Shown: positions 10,861-21,927 of the stretch, piece by piece | How positions within the stretch are numbered: the first letter of the stretch is position 1 | Layout of the letters: every line of letters begins with the position of its first letter | Assembly: GCF_026210795.1 (NCBI RefSeq) | Contig: NC_089431.1 | Span: 5,208,001-5,272,000, forward strand | Length of the DNA stretch: 64,000 nucleotides | Direction: 5' to 3' | From: Rhizophagus irregularis | Taxonomy: Eukaryota; Glomeromycota; Glomeromycetes; Glomerales; Glomeraceae | Made by a program: the position numbers and the translations under genes | The notes under the pieces: generated by a model | Database searches by the model: none | Seen by the model: the letters and a program-made list of their open reading frames with translations, nothing else | Told to the model about the DNA's origin: nothing

Positions 10861-11824
10861 TGACATATTTATATTATTTAAATAATATACTTATGATGAG
10901 TAATTTTTTTCGCATAACCGGACAAACGGTCATTTTAGGATAGAAATTATATACTGTAGTCCTTCGTTTCGGACAAATAGTAAATTATCAGTGATAAAAA
11001 AAAGGAAGTATATAATCAAAAAAGGAAAGGAATATTACGTTGATTAACTATCAAATCGTTTAGTGCATAACAAAGAATGTCCTTCGTTACGCTCCGGATA
11101 ATAAGTAAAATACGTTCTAGAAAGACTTTCCCAGGCAAAATTGATAACGGGACTGCAAAATTGAGTTATTTGCAATAAAACTTTAAAATTGCTGTTATTA
11201 ATTTCAGTGATTTTCCAGTTCGATTGATCATCGCATGAGCACTTTCAACATTAATATCAAATGGTGTTGTTTGCCAGGCTTCATATGACATAAAGGAGTG
11301 TTAATGAACCAAGAATCCATGGTATTTGATGATACTAAAGTAAATAAAAAGATATATAAATATTATTTCTAATTTAATTTAAAATTTATTGTATAGGTCT
11401 TTCGGTATGCTTCTTTTGGTGTTATAATGAACTTTAAAAATAATAAATTTTTGGTGTGTGATAATTTGTAGTCGTAACCAAAGAAAAAAAAATACAAAAA
11501 AAAAATCATACTCTTATTGTCTTTTCTAAACAAGAAAGACATTATACGGTATTTCTCATTGTTATTTTATTGTGAATAGTTGATATCATGCACTACAAAA
11601 AATAAAACCAATTAACGCTAACGCAAAATTTTACCAGGATATTCTGTTATTATCATAACAAGATATATAATGAATTTCTAAGTTTCACAAATTTTACCAA
11701 AGCATTAATAAAACTCGAGTATAAACTTTATAGATTCACGAGAGTAAAGTTGAAACATAATTATTTCTTTATGAAACTCTGAAGTTGATGGCGTAGCAGA
11801 TGAAAAAAATGTGACACATGAAGT
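10861..11824. other. Spacer with two copies of a GTCC...GGAC near-palindrome
   Basis: No gene is supported. Near-palindromes CCTTCGTTTCGGAC (10961-10974) and CCTTCGTTACGCTCCGGA (11081-11098) belong to a motif repeated at 18.8, 19.1 and 21.9 kb. The last 250 bases are the family upstream block that also precedes copies 3 and 4, here with AAGATATATAATG and ATTAATAAAACTC. Confidence 0.45.
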
Positions 11825-11856
11825 CACGTGAAATGATACTCGCATTTAAATAAGGT
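11825..11856 (+). promoter_or_regulatory. Putative promoter with CACGTG box
   Basis: CACGTG at 11825-11830 is followed by CGCATTTAAATAAGGTTTTA. The TATA-like element is altered to TTTAAATAAGG compared with the TATAAAATAAGG of copy 3, but the AAGGTTT..AAAACTAAGA context is kept. It lies about 100 bases before the start codon. Confidence 0.5.
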
Positions 11857-11937
11857 TTTAAAACTAAGACTTTTTTGGACTTTTTTTCTCATTTCCTTGA
11901 AATTTTTTTTTCTTTTTTTTTTATCTACAGAATTATA

Positions 11938-13429
11938 ATGATTGATAATAAACTTTTACCAAAATTATCACAAAATTTACTTGAAATTTTAAACGATGAA
12001 GAATATTATGATATTACAATTGAAGTTGGTAGTGACCCTTACGTAAAAGTATTCCGTGCTCATATGGTTATTCTAAATTATCGTTCATCATATTTTCGTA
12101 GAATTTTGTCAACTAATAAAAAGAAAAATGATGAAACTTTGACGAATATTAAGTTACCAAATATTTTACCCGAAATTTTTCAAATAGTATTGAGGTATAA
12201 AATATTAGATTTTAATATTCAAATTTTATTTTTAAAAAGTACATTTATAACTTATTATCTCTTACTTTAATAGGTATATTTATGGCGGAAAAATTTCTTT
12301 GGAGGAATATGATATCTTGGATATTGTAAAAGTCTTAGTTGCTGCTAATGAACTAAATCTTCAAGAATTAATACCCTATTTAGAATCCTTTTTGCTTAAT
12401 AAAGCGAATTGGATGGAACAACATTTTGATTTGATATATCAAATAAGTTTTGAAAATGATGCTTTCTTAAAACTTCAAAAATATTGCAAAGATTTAATTT
12501 CTAAAGAACCAAGCAAAATATTCAATTCTCCAAATTACTCTTCAATTCCAGAGAAACTTTTGATCACGCTTATTCAAAATGATAATCTTCAAATAGAAGA
12601 AATTCAAGTTTGGGAATATGTAATTAAATGGGGACTTGCACGGAATCCAGAACTTTCTTCTGACCCTACAAGCTTTTCAAAAGACGATTTCAATACTTTA
12701 AAGAATACTGTACAACAATGTATTCCATTTATTAGATTCCATAATGTAGCTTCAAAAGAATTTTTGAAAAAAGTAAAACCTTATAAAAAAATTTTACCAA
12801 AGGAATTATATAATAATTTGTTAGAATATTTTTTGGATAATGATAGCAAAAAGTCAGTACTTCGTATAACTAAAGAAAATAAAGTTCATTCAAAAAATAT
12901 TGGTTCTAAAATAATTACATTTCAACATGCTGAATTAATTTCAAAATGGATTGATAGGTTAGAAATTACAGACAAATTAACGACCTTATACGAGTTTAAA
13001 TTGTTATATCGCTATTCTCGTGATGAGCGGAATAATAGCTTTAATAAATTCCGAGAGATTTGCAATAATCGATCTCGCACCATAACAGTTATTAAAGTGA
13101 AAGACAGTAATGAAATTCTTGGAGGATATAATCCGATTGAATGGAAATTTAATGGTAACTATGGTACCTTTGGAAATACTAAAGATAGTTTTATATTCTC
13201 TTTTGGTAATAATAATATTAGAAATTACATTTTAAGTCGTGTAAAGGAGGAAACGAAAGCTATATACAATGGATGTTATTGCGGTCCATCATTTAATAAT
13301 GACTTGTATTTATACATAAATATACATAATGAATTAAAAATTGGATGTATAAAAAGTTCCTATGAAAAAGATTTCAAAGAAATCAATAATTCATGTATAG
13401 AAGAATATGAAGTATTTCAAATTGTGTAA
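11938..13429 (+). CDS. BTB-BACK-TLDc protein, tandem copy 5
   Basis: Exons 11938-12194 and 12274-13429 give 470 residues. The frame is open upstream to 11875, but that extension is Phe-rich, follows a T-rich promoter region and has no counterpart in paralogues, so the ATG at 11938 (MIDNKLLPKLSQ) is preferred. The BTB domain has FRAHMVIL. The BACK domain and the FLDNDSKK linker match copy 3. The TLDc domain has GGYNPIEW and DSFIFSF and in its last third resembles copy 4 (GPSFNNDLYLY). One codon of the usual LLENKANW is missing. This is the last gene of the plus-strand array, convergent with the fasciclin gene. Confidence 0.9.
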
Positions 13430-13871
13430 GATTGATATTTACTTGTATTATTTTCGCAATTTACTTCTATAAATTAATGATTTTATTTCATTCTTTTTTG
13501 ATTTGTATTTATTCCTATTGATTATTAAATAAATAAAAAAAAATGCGTCTTTACATAGTTTTCAGAAAAAAAAATAAATTAATTAATGATCGTTATGCTT
13601 TTGATATTTATATAATAAACCTTTAGAAATACGAGAAATACGGTAACAAAAAATATTATTGCTGAAGTTTAAATTAATTAAATTCGTTCGGTTAATGAAA
13701 ATAATCATATTTTTATTGTTTATGTTTTAATTACAATTTTTTTTACAATTTTATAAATAAATATTTATAAATAAGATATTATTAGAAAATAATAATCTAC
13801 ATTTTTTTTTAATGAAAAAAAATTTTGATATTTTTTTTTTCCTCAGAGAATACGTCATATACAACTTTTAA
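13430..13871. other. Convergent intergenic spacer
   Basis: AT-rich DNA between two convergently transcribed genes. It contains probable 3' untranslated sequence on both sides with long A and T runs and no coding signal. Confidence 0.4.
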
Positions 13872-15324
13872 TTATTCACTACCAATATATAATGAGCGAA
13901 TGTCTCGATTCGTAGTTGGAACAGAATAATTATCATTAGAATTTGTATGAGAATAATTAGAATAATTGGAATAATGAGATGGTTGACTATTAATGTTATT
14001 ATGACCGAGAGTATAAGGAAATAATCCTTGATTATTTTTAGCTTTTTTGATATATTTTTTATATATTAAGAAAAATCCACCAATCATGATGAGACCACCA
14101 CCGACAATTCCACCTAAAGCAGAAGCTACTATAATCCCAACATTAGACGAAGAATTTTCGACAGGAATAGGTTTAGGACTTTCAGAAGGACTTGAAGGAG
14201 GTTTGGTTGAAATAACAGAAGGTGATGGTGATGGTAAAGGAACTGTAGGATTTCCCTCAGGCGTTATTTGAATATTTGGTGGTATGAGAACATTATTAAT
14301 AACATGTAATACACCATTGTAAGTTATTAAATCCGCTTGAATAATTTTAGCTTTTGTGATAGCATTTCCAACGTATAATTCACCATTATCTCTCGTAAAT
14401 GTAATTATTTCATCTTTTAAAGTTTTTGCCGTTACAACATTTTCAACAGAACCGGAATAAATTATTTGTTTTGGTATGATATGATAAGAAAATATGGGAT
14501 TAATAAGGCTTAAATTCTTTGCAATTTCCTTTGGAGCGCTATTAAAAATGACTTCATCTGTTAGAGCCAATATTGTTACGCCTACATCATTGACTTTTGC
14601 TATTTCATCAGCTAAATTACCATAATTTTCACTTTGAAGAATTTTAGCCATTGATTTAAACCGATCACTTTGTAACAGTGTTTGCATTGGTGTCTTTGGA
14701 AGCTCCAAGACTACATAATACGAAAGAAGGGATCGTTAATTTTTAAAGTAAAAACAACTAAGAAAAAAAAAAAGATAAATAAAATTCCTTACTTTTGTCT
14801 ACGATATGAATGACACCATTACTCGCAACTTGATCAACCACTAACACATTAGCAGATGTCAACCCACTCCTAATTCCTATTCCACCAGCAGGCAATTTCT
14901 CTACAACTATAGGTTGGCCTGTACCCACATTAGCTCCTTTTGCCTCTTTAGCTCCTGTAGCCGGTGGTGCCATGACAAACATAGATTTTGGATATGATAT
15001 CGAAGGGAAGTCTTTTAAAAGAAATTTTCCGGGTATTAAATGATAGTTTAAAATTTGTTCAATTTCATCTGGTGTCGCATTTATACTTTCGAATGCATTG
15101 TTACTAGGAGCAAAGAATGTGTATGGACCAACTGATTTTAATGTCGTAACGAATTTTGGTATAGTATTTAAAACTGCACCTAAAGCTAATAATTGTGGTC
15201 CATCCGCCACTATATTATCATAAAGATTTTTTGTTACATCCTGAGCTGTTATTATTGATATTAATAAAGTTTGAAGAAAAAATATAATAACTGAAATTTT
15301 TGTCAAAAATTTTAATATCATCAT
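13872..15324 (-). CDS. Fasciclin (FAS1) two-domain single-pass membrane protein
   Basis: Exons 15324-14793 and 14710-13872 on the minus strand join in phase to give 456 residues. A hydrophobic signal peptide (about residues 1-27) ends before QDVTKNLYDN. The first FAS1 domain (about 30-180) shows YTFFAPSNNAF, ILNYHLIPG and NGVIHIVDK. The second (about 185-320) shows VTILALTDEVIF, FSYHIIPK and NGVLHVINN. A Pro/Ser-rich stalk (about 328-363) leads to a transmembrane helix (about 368-394, with a Gly-rich first half) and a basic then Ser/Asn-rich cytoplasmic tail. FAS1 proteins generally mediate cell-surface or matrix adhesion, and the signal peptide plus C-terminal anchor agree with a plasma-membrane or wall-facing position. 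The intron separates the two domains exactly. It is the only non-expanded, clearly intact gene in this half of the window. Confidence 0.9.
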
Positions 15325-16520
15325 GATATAAAATAGATAATTAATATAATTTTTTTTTTTGTCATAAATATATATATATATGTATATTACAAATTTTTTT
15401 TTTAAGAAATTGTCAATATTTATTTTTAAAGGTTACTATAAATATCAAACCTTGTGTATTTTTTGATTTTAGTTATTCCACAAGTTGATTTATCTATAAA
15501 AGAATTTTCTATTTTTCATCATCAAGACAATCTTTACGAAATTTAGGAATCCATTTATTCTAGTTTATTTATCCATTTTCACTTTTTACGTGACTAAATA
15601 TTTTGTTTTTTTTAACGCACTGTAAAATGTAAATCGCATAAAATAGGATAAATGCCATATAAATAACGCTAGCAAATGTGACGATCATATGATGGATGCG
15701 TAATCGGACTTCGGGAACATTTGTTTGTCGTGTGTATCGTGTGTAACCTTTAACGTCTTTAGGCGTTTTTTGAAAATCAAAATATTATGCGCAGCCACAC
15801 GGTGTAAAACTTTTTTACAGGATACAGGATACAGTGAACCAATGCATAATATAGTTATTATCATATTAATATGGTTATCTAACTAACACAAATTTCAACT
15901 CTAAAAACATTGTAATATAACGTCATGAACAGAATTTAACATATTCGAATATGTTTTTTTTAATTCTTCCATAATGAATGTAAATTTGGATAAATAAATT
16001 TTCAGAATATTTCCATAATTTATTATTTTTATCGATAAAAAAGCAAAAAGATAAATATTTTCCGAACCGCAGTCAGTTTAATACTTCGAAAAAAAAAAAT
16101 TTAACTCGAGTTGACTCGCCGAGTCCAACAACCAATTTCAGGAAACCGTATTGATTTTATACATTTGCATCGTAGTTTAAATTCTTTATTAAATAAAGTT
16201 AATAATTAGCTGTACAAAAAATTATAAAACGAATAATTAACAATATACAAAAGTAATAATAAAAAAAAATAATTAAAATGTACAAATAAAAATGTGTTGG
16301 TTAAATGCTTAGAAAAAATGCGATAAAATATTTATTTATCGTGAGCTTCAGCGGTTGACTTTTTCTGTTCAATGAAAATTAAGTATTGAATTTAAATACC
16401 TAAAGATGGTTTGAATATACCGGTTATATGAACTTACATAAATGTGCCGCTGCAGAGCCCAATTCATTTGACTTATAAGTTATGACGCATCAGGTAAGTA
16501 GCCTGCGTTGTAATTTATTA
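15325..16520. other. Spacer without a gene
   Basis: The first part is the 5' flank of the fasciclin gene. The rest is AT-rich with short runs and no long frame or inverted ends that I could pair. Confidence 0.4.
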
Positions 16521-18239
16521 TTACGTTATATTGTTTATATCAAGCTCATACTCCCTTGTAACATATTCTAAAAGTTGGAGATTAAAGTTAATAAATAATA
16601 AAATAACAAATACATAAAATTTATTACATACCTTCGTTACCTTGTTCTATCAAAGATAATCCGTTAGAATATAAACTTAATGATCTCCTCATATAAAATG
16701 CTTTTGGATGAGGTTTTTCAGGACCAAGTTTTTTTAATTCAATTAATTCTAATCTTTTCTGATCGGCTTTATTAAATTCTTCATTTCTAATGTCTGATAA
16801 AGTTTCGTGTATTTCATCCATAGAAGGTCTTCTTCCTGGATCAGGGTCCCAACATCTTTCCATTAATTTTTTAACACACTCAGGTGTGTCCTCTGTAATT
16901 TTAGGTCGACCTCCATCAAGAATTTTAAAAATGATACAATGTGGATGTTTAACATCGGCAAAAGGTTTACGTCCTGTTGTAATTTCCCACATAATCATCC
17001 CCATGCTATATACATCAGATGCCTTTGAAAATTCGAGACCATTAACTAATTCTGGAGCCATATAAGGCAATACACCGTATTTTTGATCACTAGGGATATT
17101 TTCGGGTTGTGCCAATCCTAAATCTGCAATTTGAAACCTTTTTTTAAGATTCGGTTCAAGATGCAGTATATTTCCACTATGTAAATCTCGATGTGTAAAA
17201 TTTACGTCGTGAATTCTTTTAACTCTAAAATAGATAAATTTAAATAATTTAATTTGATATAAATATACGATGTGAATTACTTAAAATAAAAGCTTTGGAT
17301 CAAATCAAAATAACATTAATAATTCATTAAAACATAAGCCCTGTTCAATTCTATCATAAATTTGCACCCTTAGATAATTGGTTGCTGATTCGGTCAGCGA
17401 TCAGTCAAATATATCTATAAAAATTGGTGTTCATTCAGATTGATTTATAAATAAACAACACGTCTGCGTGTTTTTGCCCTATAACATATTAAGAATAACG
17501 ATCAATCAAAGTACTGTGCTCAATTGTAACTATGATCTAATTGGTTATACATTTTTTCGGTCAATTCAAGAATTGAACAGGGCTATAGTTTAGTCCAGGA
17601 TTAAATATTTGGCCAGAGAGTATTAAATTTAAAATAAAAAAACTTAATTCTGACGAAAGGATTAATGTTGTACTGGCTCAAATTATGTTTAATGGTTGTC
17701 TAGGTTAATAAACTGGTTTATTTTTAATGCATATATTTACCCCATTGATATTTGATAAAAGATTTCAATCTTTTCCTTCCATGTAATATTGACAAAATTA
17801 GTCTGTAAATATTCATGTAAATTTCCTCCTTTTGCATACTGTAGCACTAACATATATTCTTTGGTTTCAGGATCCATAGTAATACCGTAGCACCTATTAA
17901 TACATCCGCAGCCACAGCACTTACAATGTGATCTTAACTAATAATTTTAATAATTATTATAAATTTTCAAGAAATTACTAAAAAAAACTTAGAGAAAAAA
18001 AATTGCATCGGCAGTACATTCAAAAAATATTTATCAAAATATTTTGGGTTCGAGAATTTCTTTATAGCAACCGGCTTATCTTCCCAAATAGCTTGGTATA
18101 TAATGCCAAAATTGCCTCTTGCTATTTCTTTTAAATATGTTATTCGAGAAAATGAGATCCATTTTATTTGTGTTTTTGAATAAAAAAATGTTTTAATAAA
18201 ATAATAAATCAAAATCACAATTAAAATAATTCTTATCAT
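16521..18239 (-). CDS. TKL-type protein kinase with N-terminal membrane anchor (kinase 1)
   Basis: Four exons on the minus strand: 18239-18018, 17937-17741, 17224-16632 and 16567-16521, giving 352 residues. A strongly hydrophobic stretch (residues 2-20) suggests a signal anchor before the kinase domain. The glycine-rich loop reads ARGNFGIIY, VAIKKF supplies the ATP-binding Lys, HRDLHSGN (from residue 151) is the catalytic loop, DLG replaces DFG, and MAPE and SDVYSMGMIMWE follow. The small last exon was placed by comparison with kinase 2, since both then end in Y-(V/I)-TREYE-(L/F)-DI. A Cys-rich segment (KCCGCGCINRC) lies between the small-lobe lysine and the hinge and is shared with kinase 2. 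The donor of exon 1 (AAT|GTACTG) is the least certain junction. The second intron holds a MITE. Likely a serine/threonine kinase; substrates unknown. Confidence 0.8.
17337..17584. mobile_element. MITE with AGCCCTGTTCA ends, copy 1, inside a kinase intron
   Basis: Terminal inverted repeats AGCCCTGTTCAATTCT and its complement bound a 248-bp element flanked by a 3-bp direct repeat, ATA (17334-17336 and 17585-17587). A second element with the same ends and a 3-bp repeat lies at 33949-34139. The intron that contains it is 516 bp long, against 132 bp for the same intron in kinase 2, so the insertion accounts for about two thirds of the extra length. Non-coding; the transposase source is not in this window. 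The 3-bp duplication fits PIF/Harbinger or CACTA-like families. Confidence 0.75.
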
Positions 18240-19100
18240 TTTAATTAATATTTTTATTTGTGTTTATTTTATATTTTAAGAAATATCCATGACTTATATT
18301 TATAATTATAAAGATCATATAATCTTTATCTAACGTTTTATGGGTAATTTCCAAATATTTCGAAGCGTTTAATCCGAAGAGTTGTACGGAGTTTCATCAA
18401 ATTTTTATCATTCATGTTGAAAGTACTCCTTTGTACATTTTCCAAAGAATAAATTAGTATGATTTTTTTTCTTAGATTCCATTTTATTCTATTTCATTCT
18501 ATCAAAAATAATTGGATGTTTCATCTCGTATGATGTTGATCAAAAAAATAAAAATCGTCCGATACTTGCATACATTATTGCGTGATTTATTTTATGGTAC
18601 CAATGTGCATCTAAACGGCAACTATATAAAGACTTATGTTAAAAAGGCTGAAGTTACAAAAGGCGCATAAATATATAATATGTACTAATTTGTATAACAT
18701 TTACTTGTTATGATATCAATTAATCCATACGGAGGGACAGTGTGACAATGATTGACAGTCAATAATTCGTAAAAAGTAAAATGTCCTCCGCTTCGCTCCG
18801 GACAAAAGGACAAAAAGAAAAACAGAGCAAATAACTAAAACAAATAGATTAAAGAAAATATATAAGATTACGAGGTAAAGGTGAACAAATAGGCTAAAAT
18901 TTCGAAAAATCAATTCTATACTGGTAAATGAATTTCACCTTTCCGAACGGAATTGTATAAATACCGTCTACCACCGTATAAAATAAAATAGTTAAATATC
19001 CCAATTCATACAAAAAATCTATATCTTGTAAGAAACCTGTGTATTATATACAGAATTAAGCGTAAATATCTAATAAAATACTGGATCTTTGAAGCGGAAG
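18240..19100. other. 5' flank of kinase 1 and spacer
   Basis: TATCAAAAATAATTGGATG then TTTCATCTCGTATGATG near 18502-18537 recurs upstream of kinase 2, so it is conserved flanking DNA of this kinase pair. CCGCTTCGCTCCGGAC (18788-18803) is one copy of the dispersed near-palindrome. I see no gene; an open frame at 18716-18913 is hydrophobic low-complexity and unsupported. Confidence 0.45.
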
Positions 19101-19102
19101 AT

Positions 19103-19166
19103 ACTATGTGCAATAATGTTTTGTCCGGAGTGTAACGAAGGGAATATATATATTATTGCGCATAGT
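19103..19166. repeat. Short hairpin repeat containing the GTCCGGAG motif
   Basis: ACTATGTGCAATAAT and ATTATTGCGCATAGT form imperfect inverted ends of a 64-bp palindrome. Its centre carries TTGTCCGGAGTGTAACGAAG, the reverse orientation of the motif found at 18.8 and 21.9 kb. It looks like a tiny foldback element or an inserted hairpin. Confidence 0.5.
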
Positions 19167-19309
19167 AATCATTAATTAGATCACGTGCGAAGAATGTTTG
19201 TGAAATATTTGCACTCCGGACTCTACAACAGTTTTCCGTTTTTTAGTTTAATAATAAATTTACAATAAAAATAATTACAGCTGTACACACCTTAATTAAA
19301 AAAATCCTT

Positions 19310-19440
19310 TGAGTTTGAAAATTTCTTTAAAAGAAATAACTTTACGGCATCATTTGGAGAAATAAAACGGTTGTGTAAATATTATTTTGAGAAAATGGAA
19401 TCCACTTTTATTTGCGAAAATTTTTTGTATGTGTTTATTT
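19310..19440. pseudogene. Rearranged fragment of a kinase gene
   Basis: On the plus strand ATTTGGAGAAATAAAACGG resembles the IWRNKKV segment before the ATP-binding Lys of kinase 2. Immediately after it, TTGAGAAAATGGAATCCAC resembles the first exon of kinase 2 in the opposite orientation. The two pieces are therefore inverted relative to one another. This is weak, short evidence for a scrambled relic. Confidence 0.35.
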
Positions 19441-20255
19441 TACGGTATATTTTAAGAAATATTGATAATAAGAATCCATAAGTTATGCGTTTTTATTATA
19501 AAAGATCATATGTTATTTATCCTTTCGTGAGTGTTTCGATGTTTCGATCCGTGCGACCGTGACCAACCTGGATAATTTTTTTCCGGATAATTTATCTGGA
19601 TAACGGTTTCTATCCGGATAAGTCATATTCATAACCTCCGAATAATATCAAAATTTAAGCGTGACGACATTCATCGAATTTTCATGAAAAATAAAACAAA
19701 AAAGATAAATAGTCGTTTACAGTATTATGACGTGCGTATATTTGTCAAATGAAAAGGTGGTATAGTTTTTCTTTACATGCGTAAAGATTTCACGTGACTT
19801 CATATAATTTGTCACCCCATTTTCAAATATTATTTGTCGCTTCCTTTAAAAGTACCATAAAAATTGGCCAATAATTTTAGGTTGGCTGATGTAAATCACG
19901 TATCACGCCGTTTCTCAAAATTATTTCATTATCTTAAATTAATATAGACACAAGTTTATAATATGGTATTTATAAAGTATATAAATTAATTGATCATATG
20001 ATCAATTATAATCATGAGTCATCTTTTGTGTAAATTTACGCAATTTTTAATACTCATATGTTGATTCATGACTTACGATTGATAAAGAATATATAAATGT
20101 TACATTCATTTATTAAATAGGAAATTGTAATAATTGAATCCAAAAATCAGTATGACAATTAAGGAGTTGTGGCATGTTATAATATTAGTCATAACTTATG
20201 ACTCATGACTAATCAATTTCATTCACGTACATCTCAAAAAAAAAATATATATATA
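19441..20255. other. Spacer with diverged copies of kinase 5' flanking DNA
   Basis: A segment around 19440-19690 (AAGAAATATTGATAATAAGAATCCA.., ATAAAAGATCATATGTTATTTATCC) recurs diverged at 20680-20800 and, more weakly, at 18270-18350 upstream of kinase 1. At 19580-19625 there are three TCCGGATAA/ATCTGGATAA words in close spacing. No gene is seen. Confidence 0.35.
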
Positions 20256-20473
20256 AATACCTTTACCTTTCCCTCGTTCTTTGTGGTGTGGTGGTGTGGG
20301 TGGGTGTGTGTGTGGTGTGGTGGTGTGGTGGTGTGGGTGTGTGTGTGTGTGTGGTGTGTGTGCGTGGGTGTGTGTGTGGTGTATGTGGGAGGCTGTGTGG
20401 TGGTGGTGTGGGTGGCGTGTGGCGTATGTTTTGTTTCCCCTCGCTCTTTTCCCTTACCCCTTTTTTTCGAGGT
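20256..20473. repeat. Compound simple-repeat tail of inverted repeat-family-R copy
   Basis: Read on the minus strand, this is a short purine tract then a long tract of CACACC and CCACACC words. On the plus strand it is TGTGGTGTGGGTG-type sequence. The open frames across it on both strands translate to Trp/Cys/Val/Gly or Thr/His/Pro strings and are repeat artefacts. The order mirrors the tail at 10442-10860. Confidence 0.8.
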
Positions 20474-20553
20474 CCTGATCAATGTTGCTGCACCTCAACG
20501 TTGGTGATCAGGTGACAACAAGCTTTTTAAAGACTTGGCTAAGTCAGCAACAA
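20474..20553 (-). repeat. Dispersed repeat family R, truncated copy (B)
   Basis: The inverted-repeat core CCTGATCA...TGATCAGG and the adjoining GTTGTCACCTGATC / GACTTAGC..AAGTC segment match copies A and C in reverse orientation. The match stops after about 80 bases, so the 5' part of the element is missing while the tail side is kept. Loss of the 5' part with retention of the simple-repeat end is typical of target-primed retroposition, though other explanations remain. Confidence 0.65.
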
Positions 20554-21900
20554 TATAAGCCGCCATTAATCTGATCATTTTTTATCAAATAATTATAATA
20601 AATTGTCAATCATTATACAGTACAATTCTCGTCATTTGATTGAAAGAATTTTTTGCATGTATTTGTTTAAAGATATGTTTTAAAAAATATTGATAATAAT
20701 CCATTGAGTTGTGCGCTTATAAAAGATTATGATTCATAAATTATTTATCCTAATGCTTCGGTCATATTCATAACTTCCGAATAATAAAAAATTTTAGCGT
20801 CTATTATTGTAAATTCGTGTCATTCATCGAATTTCTATGAGAAATAAAAATAAATAAATATCATGTAGATCTTTCTTCGCTATAAAAATTACCAAATAAA
20901 ATTATTAATCATAATTAACAATCATGAAAACGGGAACAAAATCAGCAATTACAAATTACAATAATAACTTCTTTGGGAACGTAATGTTGTGAAAATTAAT
21001 AAAAAAGAGAAAATAAGCAAATAACTGAAATAAGTAAAAACTAAATATTTGATTGTAGGATTATTATTTTTACCACACAAATTTAAAAATTCTGAATGTT
21101 TGGTTTTTATATTCTATTATTACCAATCCAGCTTGTAAATATCAATATTGTCCAGTAATTATCCTTTGATTCGATCATTTTTTTATCAAGTAATTTTTTT
21201 AAAAAAACTATTATAACCTTTTTTTTTAAAGTGTTAACTCTTAAGATGGTTTATATGAATAAAAGCTTATTAAAAATTAAATTATGAAGTTAGTTTAATT
21301 CTAGATGCTCTAAAAAAATGTGGAAATAGAATAAACTATAATCTTACTAGTAAATGTTTAATTAAATACAAAGTATCCTACATTCCTACATATATAATTA
21401 TCGTAATAATAGATATCATTTAATCTACTTTGCTAAAAATATGTACTAGAATTATTAAGGATTATCTTTCTGAACTAAATTTCGAAAATGAAATACAAAT
21501 TTATTTCGATGGTAATAAAAGTATATTTAAATGTTAAATTATTTAAAAATGACATTTTAAAAAACATTAATTGGTTAAATGTTTATATAAACCTAATTCA
21601 GGCTAGCATTAAATAATTTGGCAGAGTTATCTTATCTTTTAGTAAATTTTCTTAGAGCTAAATTCTCATTTCTCACAAGATTTATACATTATTACAGAAT
21701 TTTTTATCTATTTGTTACCTTTATATGTCACACAAAATTTACGTGAAGTTTCGAATATTACTAGGAAACGGGAACCGTTGTAAGTCCGGAGCGAAAAATT
21801 AAAATTTGTGATTTCATTGGGTAACGATCACATGGCGGACAGAGAAATTCACGTGATCGATTTTTTTTTCATAGTGCGTAGACATATATTTTGTCCTTCG
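20554..21900. other. Gene-free spacer
   Basis: AT-rich. GTAAGTCCGGAGCG (21780-21793) and CCTTCGCTTCGCTCCGGAC (21895-21913) carry the dispersed near-palindrome; the segment starting GGAAACGGGAACCGTTG (21765) loosely resembles the start of repeat family R. No coding region is supported. Confidence 0.4.
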
Positions 21901-21927
21901 CTTCGCTCCGGACAACAATAATAAAGT

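Noticed and set aside
11210-11330. Minus-strand stretch reading EAWQTTPFDINVESAHAM
   Set aside because: Protein-like at first sight, but too short and not matched to any family with confidence.
20205-20515. Several open frames rich in Trp/Cys/Val or Thr/His/Pro
   Set aside because: Same cause: a GT/AC microsatellite tract gives open frames on both strands.
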